The notes: generated by a model from the sequence alone, not told the origin. A stretch of 64,000 nt of DNA from Porticoccus sp002341315 (GCF_047634355.1 NZ_JBLIAL010000003.1); one strand, 5' to 3'; shown: positions 7,475-17,136, counted from the first letter of the stretch. Numbers and translations: made by a program.

Positions 7475-8584
7475 TCAAAGGGGCTGCGTAAAAGCCTCCG
7501 GTTCCGGCTGATCGTCGAACTGTTCCTGAAATGCCTCAACGCTGTCTGTGGCTTTCCTCAGGGTGGTGAATTCCGCAATATGAAAGAGCGCTTCTCCCTC
7601 GTTCACCAGAGGGATCTGCGATGCAGCGATAACAATGCCATCACTGCGTGATTTCAGTGGTTTTTCCGGGCCACCGAATGGCGAAGCGAGATAGGCCAGT
7701 ATCTGGCCCTCTTTGACCCGTTGTCCCAATTTGATTTTACTGATCACGATGCCGTCCCGCTCCGCCCGCAGCCAGTAGCTTCGACTGGCCTTTACCGGGA
7801 CCAGTTTGCGGGGGGGCTGCTCTGTTCGGGCCGGCAGCATGCCGAGGTGGCGCATGACCGACATGATGCCCCGCACCCCTGCCTTTATGGCAGGTTCGTC
7901 AAAACGCAGCGCTTCTCCTGCTTCATAGAGTATCACCGGTATCCCCAGCTCGGCGGCGGCGGCACGCAGTGAACCATCCCTGACTTTGGCATCCATAAAA
8001 ATGGGTGCACCAAAGGCCTCTGCCATACCCAGTGCGGCGGGGTCATCGAGATCCCCACGAATTTGTGAAAGATTCTTGCGATGGATAGCGCCGGTATGAA
8101 GATCAATAACGTGCGTGCAATGGCTGAGCAGTTCCGTATGAATCAGGTTGGCCAGGCGGCTTCCCAGTGGCCCCCGTGGTGAGCCGGGAAAGCATCGGTT
8201 TAAATCGCGTCGATCCGGTAAATAACGGGATTGCTGGATAAAACCGAACATATTTACAATCGGCACAATCAGCAATGTACCTGATAGACGGCGAAGTAAG
8301 CGCTTGCCAACAATACGGCGGCAGATTTCGATACCGTTAATTTCATCCCCGTGAATCGCTGCGCAAACCAATAGCACTGGCCCGGGTTTGCGGCTGTGTA
8401 TAACCTCGACCGGCAAGTCGATGGGCGTGTCTGTATACAGGCGTGCAGCGGGGATGGACAGCAACCGGGTCTCCCCGGGATTGATGACCTCGCCTGCCAG
8501 TTTCAGGGGTAATCTGCTCAAAACAGCGATCCCTCTAGCCCTGTCCGCGGGTTTTCGTGCGGGACTGTCGGGCATTTTTTTCAA
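7475..8584 (-). CDS. Succinylglutamate desuccinylase/aspartoacylase-family (M14-like) zinc deacylase
   Basis: 369 residues. The zinc-binding HxxE is HGDE (His78, Glu81) and the third ligand is His163 in DLHTG; the arginine-rich substrate loop DRRDLNRCFPG follows. The C-terminal part (about 260-350) resembles a lipoyl/biotinyl-like beta domain, usual in this subgroup. The family cleaves N-acyl amino acids such as N-succinylglutamate or N-acetylaspartate; the substrate here is unknown. The annotated ATG lies 50 bases inside the 3' end of rimK, so the two are translationally coupled; a start at the ATG nine bases further in is equally possible. Placement with rimB-rimK suggests a role linked to glutamyl or acyl modification, which is inference. 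Confidence 0.85.
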   Translation of the reverse strand: MKKMPDSPARKPADRARGIAVLSRLPLKLAGEVINPGETRLLSIPAARLYTDTPIDLPVEVIHSRKPGPVLLVCAAIHGDEINGIEICRRIVGKRLLRRLSGTLLIVPIVNMFGFIQQSRYLPDRRDLNRCFPGSPRGPLGSRLANLIHTELLSHCTHVIDLHTGAIHRKNLSQIRGDLDDPAALGMAEAFGAPIFMDAKVRDGSLRAAAAELGIPVILYEAGEALRFDEPAIKAGVRGIMSVMRHLGMLPARTEQPPRKLVPVKASRSYWLRAERDGIVISKIKLGQRVKEGQILAYLASPFGGPEKPLKSRSDGIVIAASQIPLVNEGEALFHIAEFTTLRKATDSVEAFQEQFDDQPEPEAFTQPL

Positions 8585-9440
8585 TGAACTGAATGATATT
8601 ACCCGCTACGTCCTTGCCGGTGGCCGTTTCAATGCCCTCAAGGCCCGGCGATGAATTCACCTCCATCACCAGTGGCCCATGGTTGGAGCGAAGAATATCC
8701 ACCCCCGCCACATTCAGTCCCATGGTTTTGGCAGCGCGAACAGCAGTGGAGCGCTCCGCTGGAGAAAGCCTGGCCAAAGTCGCTGTACCGCCACGGTGCA
8801 GATTGGAGCGGAATTCTCCCGGCTGAGCCTGCCGCTGCATGGCTGCGACCACTTTGTCGCCAATGACCAGACAGCGTATGTCCGCACCACCGGATTCGGA
8901 GATATACTCCTGAACCATAATATCGGCTTTCAGGCCCATAAACGCTTCAATCACGCTTTCAGCCGCCTTGCGGGTTTCCGCCATCACCACACCGATACCC
9001 TGGGTGCCCTCGAGCAGTTTGACCACCAGCGGTGGTCCACCCACCATATCGATCAGATCCGGAATATCACTGGGTTTGTTGGCATAACCGGTGACGGGCA
9101 GGCCAATCCCCTTGCGCGACAACAATTGCAGGGAGCGCAATTTGTCACGGGAGCGGGTGATGGCCACAGATTCGTTCAGTGGATAAACCCCCATCATCTC
9201 GAACTGACGCAGTACGGCCGTACCGTACGTGGTGACCGACGCACCGATGCGGGGAATCACAACGTCAAAGGGCGGTAACTCCACGCCCTTCACATGAATG
9301 CTGGGGTTTTGGATATTGATGTTCATGTAGCACTTCAATACATCAATAATCCTGACTTCATGGCCACATTCTATTGCTGCCTCTTTCAGGCGACGCGTGG
9401 AATACAAGTCAGCATTGCGGGACAGAATGGCAATTCTCAT
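8535..9440 (-). CDS. rimK: Ribosomal protein S6--L-glutamate ligase RimK
   Basis: The 301-residue ATP-grasp enzyme is collinear with E. coli RimK (MRIAILSRNADLYSTRRL, PRIGASVTTYGTAVLRQFE, KLLEGTQGIGV, QEYI, MEVNSSPGLEGIE). It adds glutamate residues to the C-terminus of ribosomal protein S6 and can make poly-alpha-glutamate. Its ATG overlaps the rimB stop codon as ATGA, and its 3' end overlaps the deacylase gene by 50 bases, so rimB-rimK-deacylase form one translational unit. A short basic tail ends the protein. Confidence 0.96.
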   Translation of the reverse strand: MRIAILSRNADLYSTRRLKEAAIECGHEVRIIDVLKCYMNINIQNPSIHVKGVELPPFDVVIPRIGASVTTYGTAVLRQFEMMGVYPLNESVAITRSRDKLRSLQLLSRKGIGLPVTGYANKPSDIPDLIDMVGGPPLVVKLLEGTQGIGVVMAETRKAAESVIEAFMGLKADIMVQEYISESGGADIRCLVIGDKVVAAMQRQAQPGEFRSNLHRGGTATLARLSPAERSTAVRAAKTMGLNVAGVDILRSNHGPLVMEVNSSPGLEGIETATGKDVAGNIIQFIEKNARQSRTKTRGQG

Positions 9441-9862
9441 TTATTTTTTCCCGCTAAAAAGGATGTCTGTGGATCCACAATGAATTGCCCTGCCAGGGCT
9501 GAACGACCCAACAGCATGCGAAATCTCATGGTATCCCGATTGGTGAGGGTCATTTCTATGGGCCAGCTCTGGGTTCCGAGCACTACCGTGGTTTTTATTA
9601 CAACACGCCGTTCACAATGACCGCCGGAATCGGTGACGACACGCTCATCCACAATGGGAGCCGCGCAACAGATACTTTGCGTATTTCCCTGCAGGGGGTG
9701 GACCCAGATTCTTACCCAGGGAGAACCCCGTTCAGTGAAGGGTTCCAGTTGATGAGCATGCAAACAGGAGGTGCGTGCGCCAGTATCCACCTTGGCTTTG
9801 ATTTGGGCAATGCCCAAATCGGGTAACGCCAACCATTCCCGCCAACCAATCAACTGCGTCAT
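9437..9862 (-). CDS. rimB: RimB-type retropepsin-like protease (putative ATP-dependent zinc protease family)
   Basis: 141 residues from the ATG at 9862. The open frame runs 15 codons further upstream, but the family begins near MTQLIGWREWLALPDLGI. The motif VDTGA (Asp26-Thr-Gly-Ala) is that of retropepsin-fold aspartic proteases, and the family was earlier called ATP-dependent zinc protease or RimK-associated protein. In pseudomonads RimB works with RimK in controlling S6 glutamylation. The stop codon overlaps the rimK start (ATGA), which supports that partnership. Confidence 0.88.
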   Translation of the reverse strand: MTQLIGWREWLALPDLGIAQIKAKVDTGARTSCLHAHQLEPFTERGSPWVRIWVHPLQGNTQSICCAAPIVDERVVTDSGGHCERRVVIKTTVVLGTQSWPIEMTLTNRDTMRFRMLLGRSALAGQFIVDPQTSFLAGKNK

Positions 9863-9899
9863 GCTGTTTTTCCGAGTAACAGCGTTGTCCCTTGATGGA

Positions 9900-10214
9900 T
9901 CAATCACTGGCTAATTTCTTTAAAAAAGCCTGCATTTCACGCTCGGCCTGGATGTCGCCGGCAGCACGGGCCTTTTCAAGTCCCTTCGCGAAAGACTGTT
10001 TTGCGGCGTCCAGCTGTTCAAGTTTGAACTGTGCCCGCCCCAACAGGTTGTAGGCCGCGGTATAGTTTTCATCCAATGCCAGACAGAGCTCCAGGTGCTC
10101 GATTGCCTGCGCATGACGCTTTTCACGGAGACAGGCGCTGCCGAGACCAAACCGAAGCATTGCCGAATCGTTGCCCCGGGCGAGCATCTCTTCAAGGTTA
10201 TCGATCAGTGTCAT
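9900..10214 (-). CDS. Small tetratricopeptide-repeat protein
   Basis: 104 residues from the ATG at 10214, chosen because GGGAGG lies just upstream. At least two TPR units are visible (AMLRFGLGSACLREKRHAQAIEHLE and YTAAYNLLGRAQFKLEQLDAAKQSF), followed by a helical tail. There is no signal peptide, so it is cytoplasmic. TPR proteins are adaptors for protein-protein contacts. It lies between trkH and rimB in the same minus-strand run; a partner cannot be named. Confidence 0.85.
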   Translation of the reverse strand: MTLIDNLEEMLARGNDSAMLRFGLGSACLREKRHAQAIEHLELCLALDENYTAAYNLLGRAQFKLEQLDAAKQSFAKGLEKARAAGDIQAEREMQAFLKKLASD

Positions 10215-10277
10215 GGAAGCCTCCCTGATCAACGGTTTGTCCGTTTTTTACCACTGTTACTTTTTGTACAGGCGGTT

Positions 10278-11729
10278 TTAGCGGCGCCAGAACATCGGGG
10301 TGAAGAGTACCAGAAGAGTAAATATTTCCAGTCGGCCCAACAGCATACCGATACAGAGTATCCACTTGGCGAAAATATTGATGTTGCCATAATGGGCCGC
10401 TACATCCCCGAGCCCGGGGCCGAGGTTATTGAGAGTCGCAGCGGTAGCGGACCAGGATGTCACATAGTCGAGGCCTGACGCCAGCAGCAGCAAGACCATC
10501 AGATAATAGACAGCAAGATAAACACCAAAAAATGCCCAGATAGCGTTGGTAATCTTTTCGGGTACGCTGCGATTACGTATTTTGATGGGAAACAGTGCAT
10601 TGGGGTGAATCAGGCGGTAGATTTCCCGGAGGCTCTGCTTCGCCAGAATCAGCATGCGACCCACTTTAATACCGCCCCCAGTGGAATTGGCGCAGGCGCC
10701 AAAAAATGACAGAAAAAGCATCAGAAAAGGCAGAAAAGTGGGCCAGATACTGAAATCATCAGTGGTAAACCCGGTGGTTGTCATAATAGACACCAGCTGA
10801 AAAATACCGTGATAAATGCTTTCACCCGTGCCGTAGGTACCATTCCAGATAAGATAGCCTGTTACCAGAATACTGCCGGTCAACAGCATTTGAAGATAGA
10901 GTTTGGCCTCGGGGTTGCGCAGGTAGTGAGTGAGCGATTTTCTGACAAAGGCATAATAGTGAAGGCCAAAGTTCAGACCAGAAACGATCATAAAGAAAAT
11001 GCAGATACCAACAATAGTGGTGTTGCCATCAAAATAGCCCATGCTCGCGTCATGGGTGGAAAAACCGCCAATGGCTACGGTCGAAAAACTGTGTCCAATC
11101 GCGTCAAAAAAAGTCATGCCAGCCAGCCAGTATGCAAGCATGCACGCAACAGTCAGGCCAAGGTAGATAAAAAATAGTGCTTTTGCCGTTTCAGTGATGC
11201 GAGGGGTCAGTTTGTTATCCTTGACGGGTCCCGGTGTTTCTGCACGATAGAGCTGCATACCGCCAACGCCCAGCATGGGCATGATGGCCACGGCGATGAC
11301 AACGATCCCGATACCACCCAGCCATTGCAACTGCTGGCGATAATAGAGAATGGATTTGGGCAGAAGATCCAGGCCGGTGATCACTGTGGCACCAGTGGTG
11401 GTGAGGCCTGACATGGATTCAAATACGGCGTCTGTGATACTTAACTGCAATGATTCGGAAAGTACAAAAGGCAACGCCCCGACAAGGGCCAGCTCAACCC
11501 AGAACATCACAGTAATCAGGAATCCGTCACGGCTGCGAAGTTCTGCACGTTGACGGCTGAATGGCAGCCACATGAGCACGCCCAATGAAAAAGTGATGGC
11601 AAAGGACAGGAGAAAAGCTGCATGGGTTTGTTCATCGTAGATAGTGGCGACCACGATGGGGGTCAGCAACGTCAGGCTGAAAACCATGAGTAGCAACCCG
11701 AGAACTTTTGAAATCACATTAAAATGCAT
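10278..11729 (-). CDS. trkH: Trk potassium uptake system membrane protein TrkH
   Basis: 483 residues with many hydrophobic segments and the four pore loops of the TrkH/KtrB superfamily (SGLTTTGATV, STVAIGGFSTHD, SIMTTTGFTTDD, ATAATLNNLGPGLG), each with the selectivity Gly. It imports K+ with the cytoplasmic NAD-binding subunit TrkA, whose gene lies 23 bases upstream on the same strand. The C-terminus FTPMFWRR is typical. Confidence 0.96.
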   Translation of the reverse strand: MHFNVISKVLGLLLMVFSLTLLTPIVVATIYDEQTHAAFLLSFAITFSLGVLMWLPFSRQRAELRSRDGFLITVMFWVELALVGALPFVLSESLQLSITDAVFESMSGLTTTGATVITGLDLLPKSILYYRQQLQWLGGIGIVVIAVAIMPMLGVGGMQLYRAETPGPVKDNKLTPRITETAKALFFIYLGLTVACMLAYWLAGMTFFDAIGHSFSTVAIGGFSTHDASMGYFDGNTTIVGICIFFMIVSGLNFGLHYYAFVRKSLTHYLRNPEAKLYLQMLLTGSILVTGYLIWNGTYGTGESIYHGIFQLVSIMTTTGFTTDDFSIWPTFLPFLMLFLSFFGACANSTGGGIKVGRMLILAKQSLREIYRLIHPNALFPIKIRNRSVPEKITNAIWAFFGVYLAVYYLMVLLLLASGLDYVTSWSATAATLNNLGPGLGDVAAHYGNINIFAKWILCIGMLLGRLEIFTLLVLFTPMFWRR

Positions 11730-11752
11730 AGGCTAGGACTTCGCTACCAACG

Positions 11753-13135
11753 CTAGAAAAAGGTGAAGCCAACGGCAAACAGTTTTTCCACTTCCCGGGT
11801 ACGGCGTTTGTCCACCACAAAGACAATGGCGTGATCGTTGTTTTTCACCACCGTGTCGTGATGTGCAATGATGACCTCGCCGTCGCGCACCAGTGCCGCC
11901 AGGGTGACGCCGGGGGGTGATTTGATTTCTTCGATGGTTCTGCTGACCACTTTGGATGTTTTACTGTCGCCATGCACGACGATTTCCATTGCCTCAGCGG
12001 CGCCCCGGCGGAGAGAGTGCGCTTTAACCGTATCACCGCGCCGCACGTGGCTGAGCAGAATACTGGTGGTGGCCTGTTGAGGGGAGATGGCAATGTCAAT
12101 TTCACCCCCTTGAACCAGGTCGGCATAAACCGGGTTGTTGATCAGGGTCATCACTTTGCGAGCGCCCAGCCTTTTCGCCAGCAGTGAAGCCATGATATTC
12201 ACTTCATCGTCATTGGTCAGGGCAAGAAAAACGTCGCTACGCTCGATATTTTCCTCGAGTAACAGGTCCTGATCCGTGGCGGAGCCATTGAGTACGATGG
12301 TTTTATCCAGTCGTTCGGAAATGTACTGGCACCGCTCCTCCGAAAATTCGATGATTTTTATGTTGTACTGTTTTTCCAGTGCCTTGGCCAGGCGATAGCC
12401 GATATTGCCACCCCCGGCTATGACAATTCGCTGGTAGGAATTTTCAAGCCTGCGCAATTCGCCCATGACCTTGCGAATATCTTTTTTGGCAGCGATAAAA
12501 AATACCTCGTCGCCCTCCTCTATGACAGTATCGCCCTGGGGGAAAATAGGTCGGTCGCGGCGGAAAATCGCTGCTACCCGGGCATCCACTTTGGGCATGT
12601 GCTTGCGGAGGAGTCGCAATTCTTTTCCCACCAGCGGGCCACCCTTGAATGCGCGGACTGCTACCAGTTGGATCAGACCTTCGGCAAAATCGATAACCTG
12701 AAGACTGCCGGGTTGCTCGATCAGACGAAATATATAGTCGGTGACCACCTGTTCTGGGGTAATCAGGAAATCCACCGGGCAGTTGGCATCATTGAATAGG
12801 CGCTCACGCACTTTATCGTCGGTGTAGCTGCGATCGCGAATCCGGGCAATTTTGGTGGGTGTGCGAAACAGGGAATAGGCAACCTGACAGGACGCCATGT
12901 TGATTTCGTCGCTGCTAGTGACTGCCACTAGCATGTCGGCGTCTTCAATCCCTGCGCGGATCAGGACGTCCGGGTGAGAGGCCATGCCATAGACGGTGCG
13001 AATATCCAGCCGGTCCTGAAGTTCGCGAAGGCGGTGGTCGTTCGTATCGATGACAGAAATATCGTTAGCTTCTCCGGCCAGATGCTCGGCGAGTGTTCCA
13101 CCCACTTGGCCGGCACCGGTAATGACGATTTTCAT
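11753..13135 (-). CDS. trkA: Trk system potassium uptake regulatory subunit TrkA
   Basis: 460 residues built as two RCK_N-RCK_C units. The nucleotide-binding loops are TGAGQVGGTLAEHL near the N-terminus and AGGGNIGYRLAKAL near residue 236. It is the peripheral cytoplasmic subunit that gates TrkH by NAD(H)/ATP binding. It lies between rsmB and trkH, the order rsmB-trkA also known from pseudomonads and E. coli; the added trkH directly downstream makes a full K+ importer here. Confidence 0.96.
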   Translation of the reverse strand: MKIVITGAGQVGGTLAEHLAGEANDISVIDTNDHRLRELQDRLDIRTVYGMASHPDVLIRAGIEDADMLVAVTSSDEINMASCQVAYSLFRTPTKIARIRDRSYTDDKVRERLFNDANCPVDFLITPEQVVTDYIFRLIEQPGSLQVIDFAEGLIQLVAVRAFKGGPLVGKELRLLRKHMPKVDARVAAIFRRDRPIFPQGDTVIEEGDEVFFIAAKKDIRKVMGELRRLENSYQRIVIAGGGNIGYRLAKALEKQYNIKIIEFSEERCQYISERLDKTIVLNGSATDQDLLLEENIERSDVFLALTNDDEVNIMASLLAKRLGARKVMTLINNPVYADLVQGGEIDIAISPQQATTSILLSHVRRGDTVKAHSLRRGAAEAMEIVVHGDSKTSKVVSRTIEEIKSPPGVTLAALVRDGEVIIAHHDTVVKNNDHAIVFVVDKRRTREVEKLFAVGFTFF

Positions 13136-13199
13136 AGCTGGAAATTCCCGTTATTTCGTTAATAACCCGGACTTTTGAGAAGAAACAACCAACGCGCCG

Positions 13200-14504
13200 T
13201 TAAGCGATTGCTGTCTTGACCAGACGGGCAAAATAAAATCCGTCATGGCCACCTATCTGTGGCATCAACTGGCGCCCTGCAGATGTTGCCATGCCCGCTT
13301 CGGTTGCCACCGGTTCGACATGGACAGAATGGTTGTCCCTGGCGAATTCTGCGATGACCTGATCATTTTCCTGGGCCAGTGTGGAGCAGGTCGCGTAAAG
13401 TAAAATCCCGCCCTCTGCCAACAGTGGCCACAGTGCCCTCAACAGGGATAACTGCAAGGTGGCCAGCTTAGCAATATCCGTTGGTCTGCGCATTAGTTTC
13501 ACATCCGGGTGTCGACGGATAACACCCGTGGCGGAGCAGGGTGCATCCAGTAAAATCCGATCGAAGGGGTGGCCATCCCACCAGCTGGCTATATCGGCGG
13601 TATCTGCGGCGATCAGCTTGGCCTGCAAACCGAGTCGCAGCAGGTTATCGGTTACCCGCGTCAGTCGTTCCGCCGCGATGTCGATGGCAATGACGTCGCC
13701 CTGGTTATTAAGCAGCTCGAGTATGTGACCGGTTTTGCCACCCGGTGCACAACAGGCGTCCAGGACGCGCTGACCGGATCTGGGCGACAGTAGCTGGGCC
13801 GCCAGCTGGGCCGCCTCATCCTGCACGCTCACTTGACCCTCGGCAAAACCGGGTAAGTTAATAACATCACAGGGTTGCTGCAGGGTGATACCGACATCGC
13901 TGAATGGCGTGGGATATGCCTGGATATCTGCTTCTGCCAGTTTCGAGAGGTATTGGTCCCGGCTACAGCGGATTTGGTTTACCCGCAGGGTCATGGGGGG
14001 CTGATGGTTGTTGGCCGCCACCAGTTGATCCACCTGCTCCGGCCAGGCCGCCTGCCAGAGGTCAATGAGCCAATCAGGGTGTGCGGTCTGAAATGCACGA
14101 CGACCCCCCAGTTTGATATCGAGTGTGGCGCGCTCACGTAAAAATCGTCGCAGTACCGCGTTGGTAAGACCTTTGGCCCAGTTTTTATTCAGGTTCTGAC
14201 AGGTGGCTACGGCTTCATTGACTGCTGCGTGAGGGGGGATTCGGGTTTCCAGTAACTGATAAAGCGAACAGGCCAGGGTTGCCTCTATGTCAAAATCCTT
14301 TTCCTTGAAGGGTTTTGCCAGCAATTCTGCGAGGTACACAGACAGTCGCGGGTAGAACCGCAATGTGCCATAACACAACTGTTGCAACAATCCGCGGTCG
14401 CGGTCATCTACTTTGGCCAGGTACTCGGGCAGAAGTGTATTGAGTGAGCCCTCACCTCGCAGCACAGACGCGATAATTTTAGCGGTAGCCACCCTGACAT
14501 TCAT
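13200..14504 (-). CDS. rsmB: 16S rRNA (cytosine-967-C5)-methyltransferase RsmB
   Basis: 434 residues from the ATG at 14504, which overlaps the fmt stop as ATGA; an upstream in-frame start would lie inside fmt. The N-terminal NusB-like RNA-binding helical domain is followed by a Rossmann methyltransferase (DACCAPGGKTGHILEL is the SAM loop). The two cysteines of m5C enzymes sit in DAPCSATG and YATCST. It methylates C967 of 16S rRNA. It belongs to the def-fmt-rsmB-trkA operon. Confidence 0.96.
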   Translation of the reverse strand: MNVRVATAKIIASVLRGEGSLNTLLPEYLAKVDDRDRGLLQQLCYGTLRFYPRLSVYLAELLAKPFKEKDFDIEATLACSLYQLLETRIPPHAAVNEAVATCQNLNKNWAKGLTNAVLRRFLRERATLDIKLGGRRAFQTAHPDWLIDLWQAAWPEQVDQLVAANNHQPPMTLRVNQIRCSRDQYLSKLAEADIQAYPTPFSDVGITLQQPCDVINLPGFAEGQVSVQDEAAQLAAQLLSPRSGQRVLDACCAPGGKTGHILELLNNQGDVIAIDIAAERLTRVTDNLLRLGLQAKLIAADTADIASWWDGHPFDRILLDAPCSATGVIRRHPDVKLMRRPTDIAKLATLQLSLLRALWPLLAEGGILLYATCSTLAQENDQVIAEFARDNHSVHVEPVATEAGMATSAGRQLMPQIGGHDGFYFARLVKTAIA

Positions 14505-15445
14505 GTGCCCATTACCGTACCCGGGGAAAACAGATCGGCCTGTGCATTGAGCACTTCCCCGGCATGGAGGGGTCTCTTGCCGGGCAGTTGCAGTACCGTG
14601 ATTAACAGGCACCCCTCTCCGGTTTTTACCAGAATACCGGATTTATCGGTATGAATGATCGTACCCGGTGCCACATTGTGGTGTTGATCTGGCACCGCGA
14701 CACCCTTCCAGATACGGATCCGATCTCCCGAGATTGTGCTGTAACAGATCGGGAAAGGGTTAAAGGCACGAATTTTCAAAACCAGCGTTTTGACAGCTTC
14801 ATGCCAGTTTATCAGGGCTTCCTGCTTGGTAATTTTTGGTGCGTAATTGCTTTGCTCGTCATCCTGTTTCTCCGCCACAATCTTTCCCTGTGCAATCTCG
14901 TCCAGGACCGTGAGCAGGGCGTCGGGGCCGATCCCGGCCAGTTTGTCATGGAGGGAACCGGCATCATCTTCCGCTTCTATGGGGCAGCGGGCCTTGAGCA
15001 GAATATCGCCGGTGTCCAGGCCCTCAGCCATCTGCATAATGGTTACCCCGGTTTCGGTATCGCCCGCTTCTATTGCACGCTGGATGGGGGCGGCACCTCG
15101 CCAGCGCGGCAACAGTGAGGCGTGGACATTGATGCATCCATACACGGGGATAGCCAACACAGCCTTTGGCAAAAGCAGGCCGTAGGCCACAACCACCATG
15201 ATGTCGGCACCATAGTTGGCCAGGATTTGCTGCTCCGCCGCCGCTTTCAGGCTGAGTGGCTGATGAACAGGTATCTGCTGATCGGTAGCCAGCAACTTGA
15301 CCGGGCTGGCAGTGAGTTTTTTGCCGCGCCCGGCGGGGCGATCAGGCTGTGTGAATACGGCGACCACTTGGTGGGATGGGCAATCCAGTAATGCTCGGAG
15401 GTGTGCTGCTGCAAATTGCGGGGTGCCGGCAAATACGATTCGCAA
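14501..15445 (-). CDS. fmt: Methionyl-tRNA formyltransferase
   Basis: 314 residues from a TTG at 15445 that has GAGGA 7 bases upstream; this length equals the E. coli enzyme (315). Another in-frame TTG at 15469 would add 8 residues but has no ribosome site. The formyltransferase motif GCINVHASLLPRWRGAAPI, the 10-formyl-THF site and the C-terminal tRNA-binding domain are all present. It formylates initiator Met-tRNA and pairs with deformylase, encoded just upstream. The stop overlaps the rsmB start. Confidence 0.95.
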   Translation of the reverse strand: MRIVFAGTPQFAAAHLRALLDCPSHQVVAVFTQPDRPAGRGKKLTASPVKLLATDQQIPVHQPLSLKAAAEQQILANYGADIMVVVAYGLLLPKAVLAIPVYGCINVHASLLPRWRGAAPIQRAIEAGDTETGVTIMQMAEGLDTGDILLKARCPIEAEDDAGSLHDKLAGIGPDALLTVLDEIAQGKIVAEKQDDEQSNYAPKITKQEALINWHEAVKTLVLKIRAFNPFPICYSTISGDRIRIWKGVAVPDQHHNVAPGTIIHTDKSGILVKTGEGCLLITVLQLPGKRPLHAGEVLNAQADLFSPGTVMGT

Positions 15446-15475
15446 AGAAGGGTCCTCAGTGTCGACCAACCGGTG

Positions 15476-15982
15476 TCAGTCTTGTTGACGGTGGAGCTTT
15501 TCCAGTTTTTGCCGGATTCGCTGCCGTTTGATGGGTGACAGATAATCCACGAAAAGCTTGCCGTCGAGGTGGTCAATTTCGTGCTGGATACAGACGGCCA
15601 GCAGGCCTTCCGGCTCAAGCACGTAGGGCTGTCCCTCCCGGTCGAGCGCGCTCAGACGAATATGTTCAGGACGTTGGATGGTTTCATAAAAACCGGGCAC
15701 TGACAGACAGCCTTCCTGATGTGGGCAGGTAATGTCGTCCAGTATATCTACCTGTGGATTGATCATCACAATCGGCTGGTCACCTTCGTCTGATAAATCC
15801 ATGACCACAATCCGCTGGTCTACGTTGACTTGGGTAGCAGCAAGGCCAATGCCGTTAGCCTGGTACATGGTTTCCAGCATATCGTCCACCAGCGATCTGG
15901 TGTTCTGATCGATTTCTGCTACGGGAGTAGCCCTGATACGCAGTCGTGGGTCAGGAAATTCAAGGATGTTGAGTATTGACAT
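15476..15982 (-). CDS. def: Peptide deformylase
   Basis: 168 residues from the ATG at 15982. The three motifs are GIGLAATQ, EGCLS and QHEIDHLDG; the Cys and two His ligate the catalytic metal. It removes the N-formyl group from nascent proteins. It is the first gene of the minus-strand operon def-fmt-rsmB-trkA and diverges from tsaP across a 134-base promoter region. Confidence 0.96.
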   Translation of the reverse strand: MSILNILEFPDPRLRIRATPVAEIDQNTRSLVDDMLETMYQANGIGLAATQVNVDQRIVVMDLSDEGDQPIVMINPQVDILDDITCPHQEGCLSVPGFYETIQRPEHIRLSALDREGQPYVLEPEGLLAVCIQHEIDHLDGKLFVDYLSPIKRQRIRQKLEKLHRQQD

Positions 15983-16116
15983 TTGTTTGTGACGAGTTTC
16001 TAGCAATCTGGCTTAAACCACTGCTAACATAAGGCCAATGGAGCGGAATATCACTTAATATAGTCGAGTGGGAAGTATACACACAATCCGGATATAGCAC
16101 ACAGGACGGCCATAAG

Positions 16117-17136
16117 ATGAAAAAAACATTGTTGGGAATAGTAGCTGCTTGCGCTATTGCAATTGCCGCCATTGCTGCAGAGGCACCCTTTAATGAGGAT
16201 GTCCCCGAAAAATATACCGTGAAGAAAGGCGACACCCTGTGGGATATCTCTGATCTGTATCTGCGGGATCCCTGGTTATGGCCTGAGATCTGGTACGCCA
16301 ACCCTCAGATTGCTAACCCCCATCTGATTTATCCCGGTGATATTATTTCCATGGTCTATATTGATGGCCGTCCCCGTTTGATGCTGGAAAAGCGCGATCG
16401 GCGGGTAAAACTGTCCCCCGAAGTTAAGGTTGTGCCAGAGTCGGAGGCCATTCCGGCACTGCCACTGGATATCATCAACAGTTTTCTGACCCGCAACCGT
16501 ATTGTCACCCAGGAAGAGGTCGATAGAGCTCCTTACGTGGTGGCGGGCTATGAGAAAAAATTACTCTCTGGATCGGGAGATACGTTCTACGCCCGTGGCC
16601 AGTTTGATGAAACCCCGACCTACGGACTCTACCGGGTTGGTGAGCCCTATCTGGATCCGGTGACCCAGGAAATATTGGGCATACGCGCGCAGGATGTGGG
16701 GTCCGCCAAGGTGCAAAGAGTGGCCGATGATATAGCCACCATGCTGGCGACCCGATCTCTTGAGGAAGTGCGTATTGGGGAGCGCTTGCTGCCCCATGAA
16801 GAGCGACCACTCAATTCCATCTTTTACCCCAGTGCGCCCGACTCTACGGTTGAAGGTGAGATTATGGCTGTTGAGGGTGGTATCACCCAGGTTGGGCATC
16901 TCGACGTGGTGTCTATTAACCGGGGTGAGCGCGAAGGCCTCGAAGCGGGAAATATTCTGGCCATCTTCAAACGTGGCGAGGAAGTAACTGACTATATCGC
17001 CAAGGAAAAAATAAATCTGCCTAACGAGCAGGCCGGCTTGTTGATGATATTCCGCACGTTTGAAAAAATGAGTTATGGTTTGGTCATCGAGGCCGAGCGC
17101 CCTCTGGCGGTAAACGATCTTGTCAAAAACCCCTAG
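16117..17136 (+). CDS. tsaP: LysM-domain protein, TsaP-like (type IV pilus secretin-associated)
   Basis: 339 residues: a signal peptide ending near residue 22 (AAIAAEA), a LysM peptidoglycan-binding domain (about 33-80, YTVKKGDTLWDIS to LIYPGD), then a roughly 250-residue domain with the FlgT-like C-terminus (EGGITQVGHLDVVSINRG). In P. aeruginosa the gene in the same place between def and dprA (PA0020, from memory) is tsaP, which anchors the type IV pilus secretin to peptidoglycan. Identification rests on domain order and synteny; no other pilus gene is in the window. An intrinsic terminator follows. Confidence 0.82.
   Translation: MKKTLLGIVAACAIAIAAIAAEAPFNEDVPEKYTVKKGDTLWDISDLYLRDPWLWPEIWYANPQIANPHLIYPGDIISMVYIDGRPRLMLEKRDRRVKLSPEVKVVPESEAIPALPLDIINSFLTRNRIVTQEEVDRAPYVVAGYEKKLLSGSGDTFYARGQFDETPTYGLYRVGEPYLDPVTQEILGIRAQDVGSAKVQRVADDIATMLATRSLEEVRIGERLLPHEERPLNSIFYPSAPDSTVEGEIMAVEGGITQVGHLDVVSINRGEREGLEAGNILAIFKRGEEVTDYIAKEKINLPNEQAGLLMIFRTFEKMSYGLVIEAERPLAVNDLVKNP

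Noticed and set aside
10235..10252. Hairpin AACGG/CCGTT with T run between trkH and the TPR gene
   Set aside because: Short stem and T run on the plus strand, where no gene is transcribed; probably chance.
14651..15118. Antisense ORF of 155 codons in fmt
   Set aside because: Composition of a shadow frame; fmt motifs lie on the other strand.
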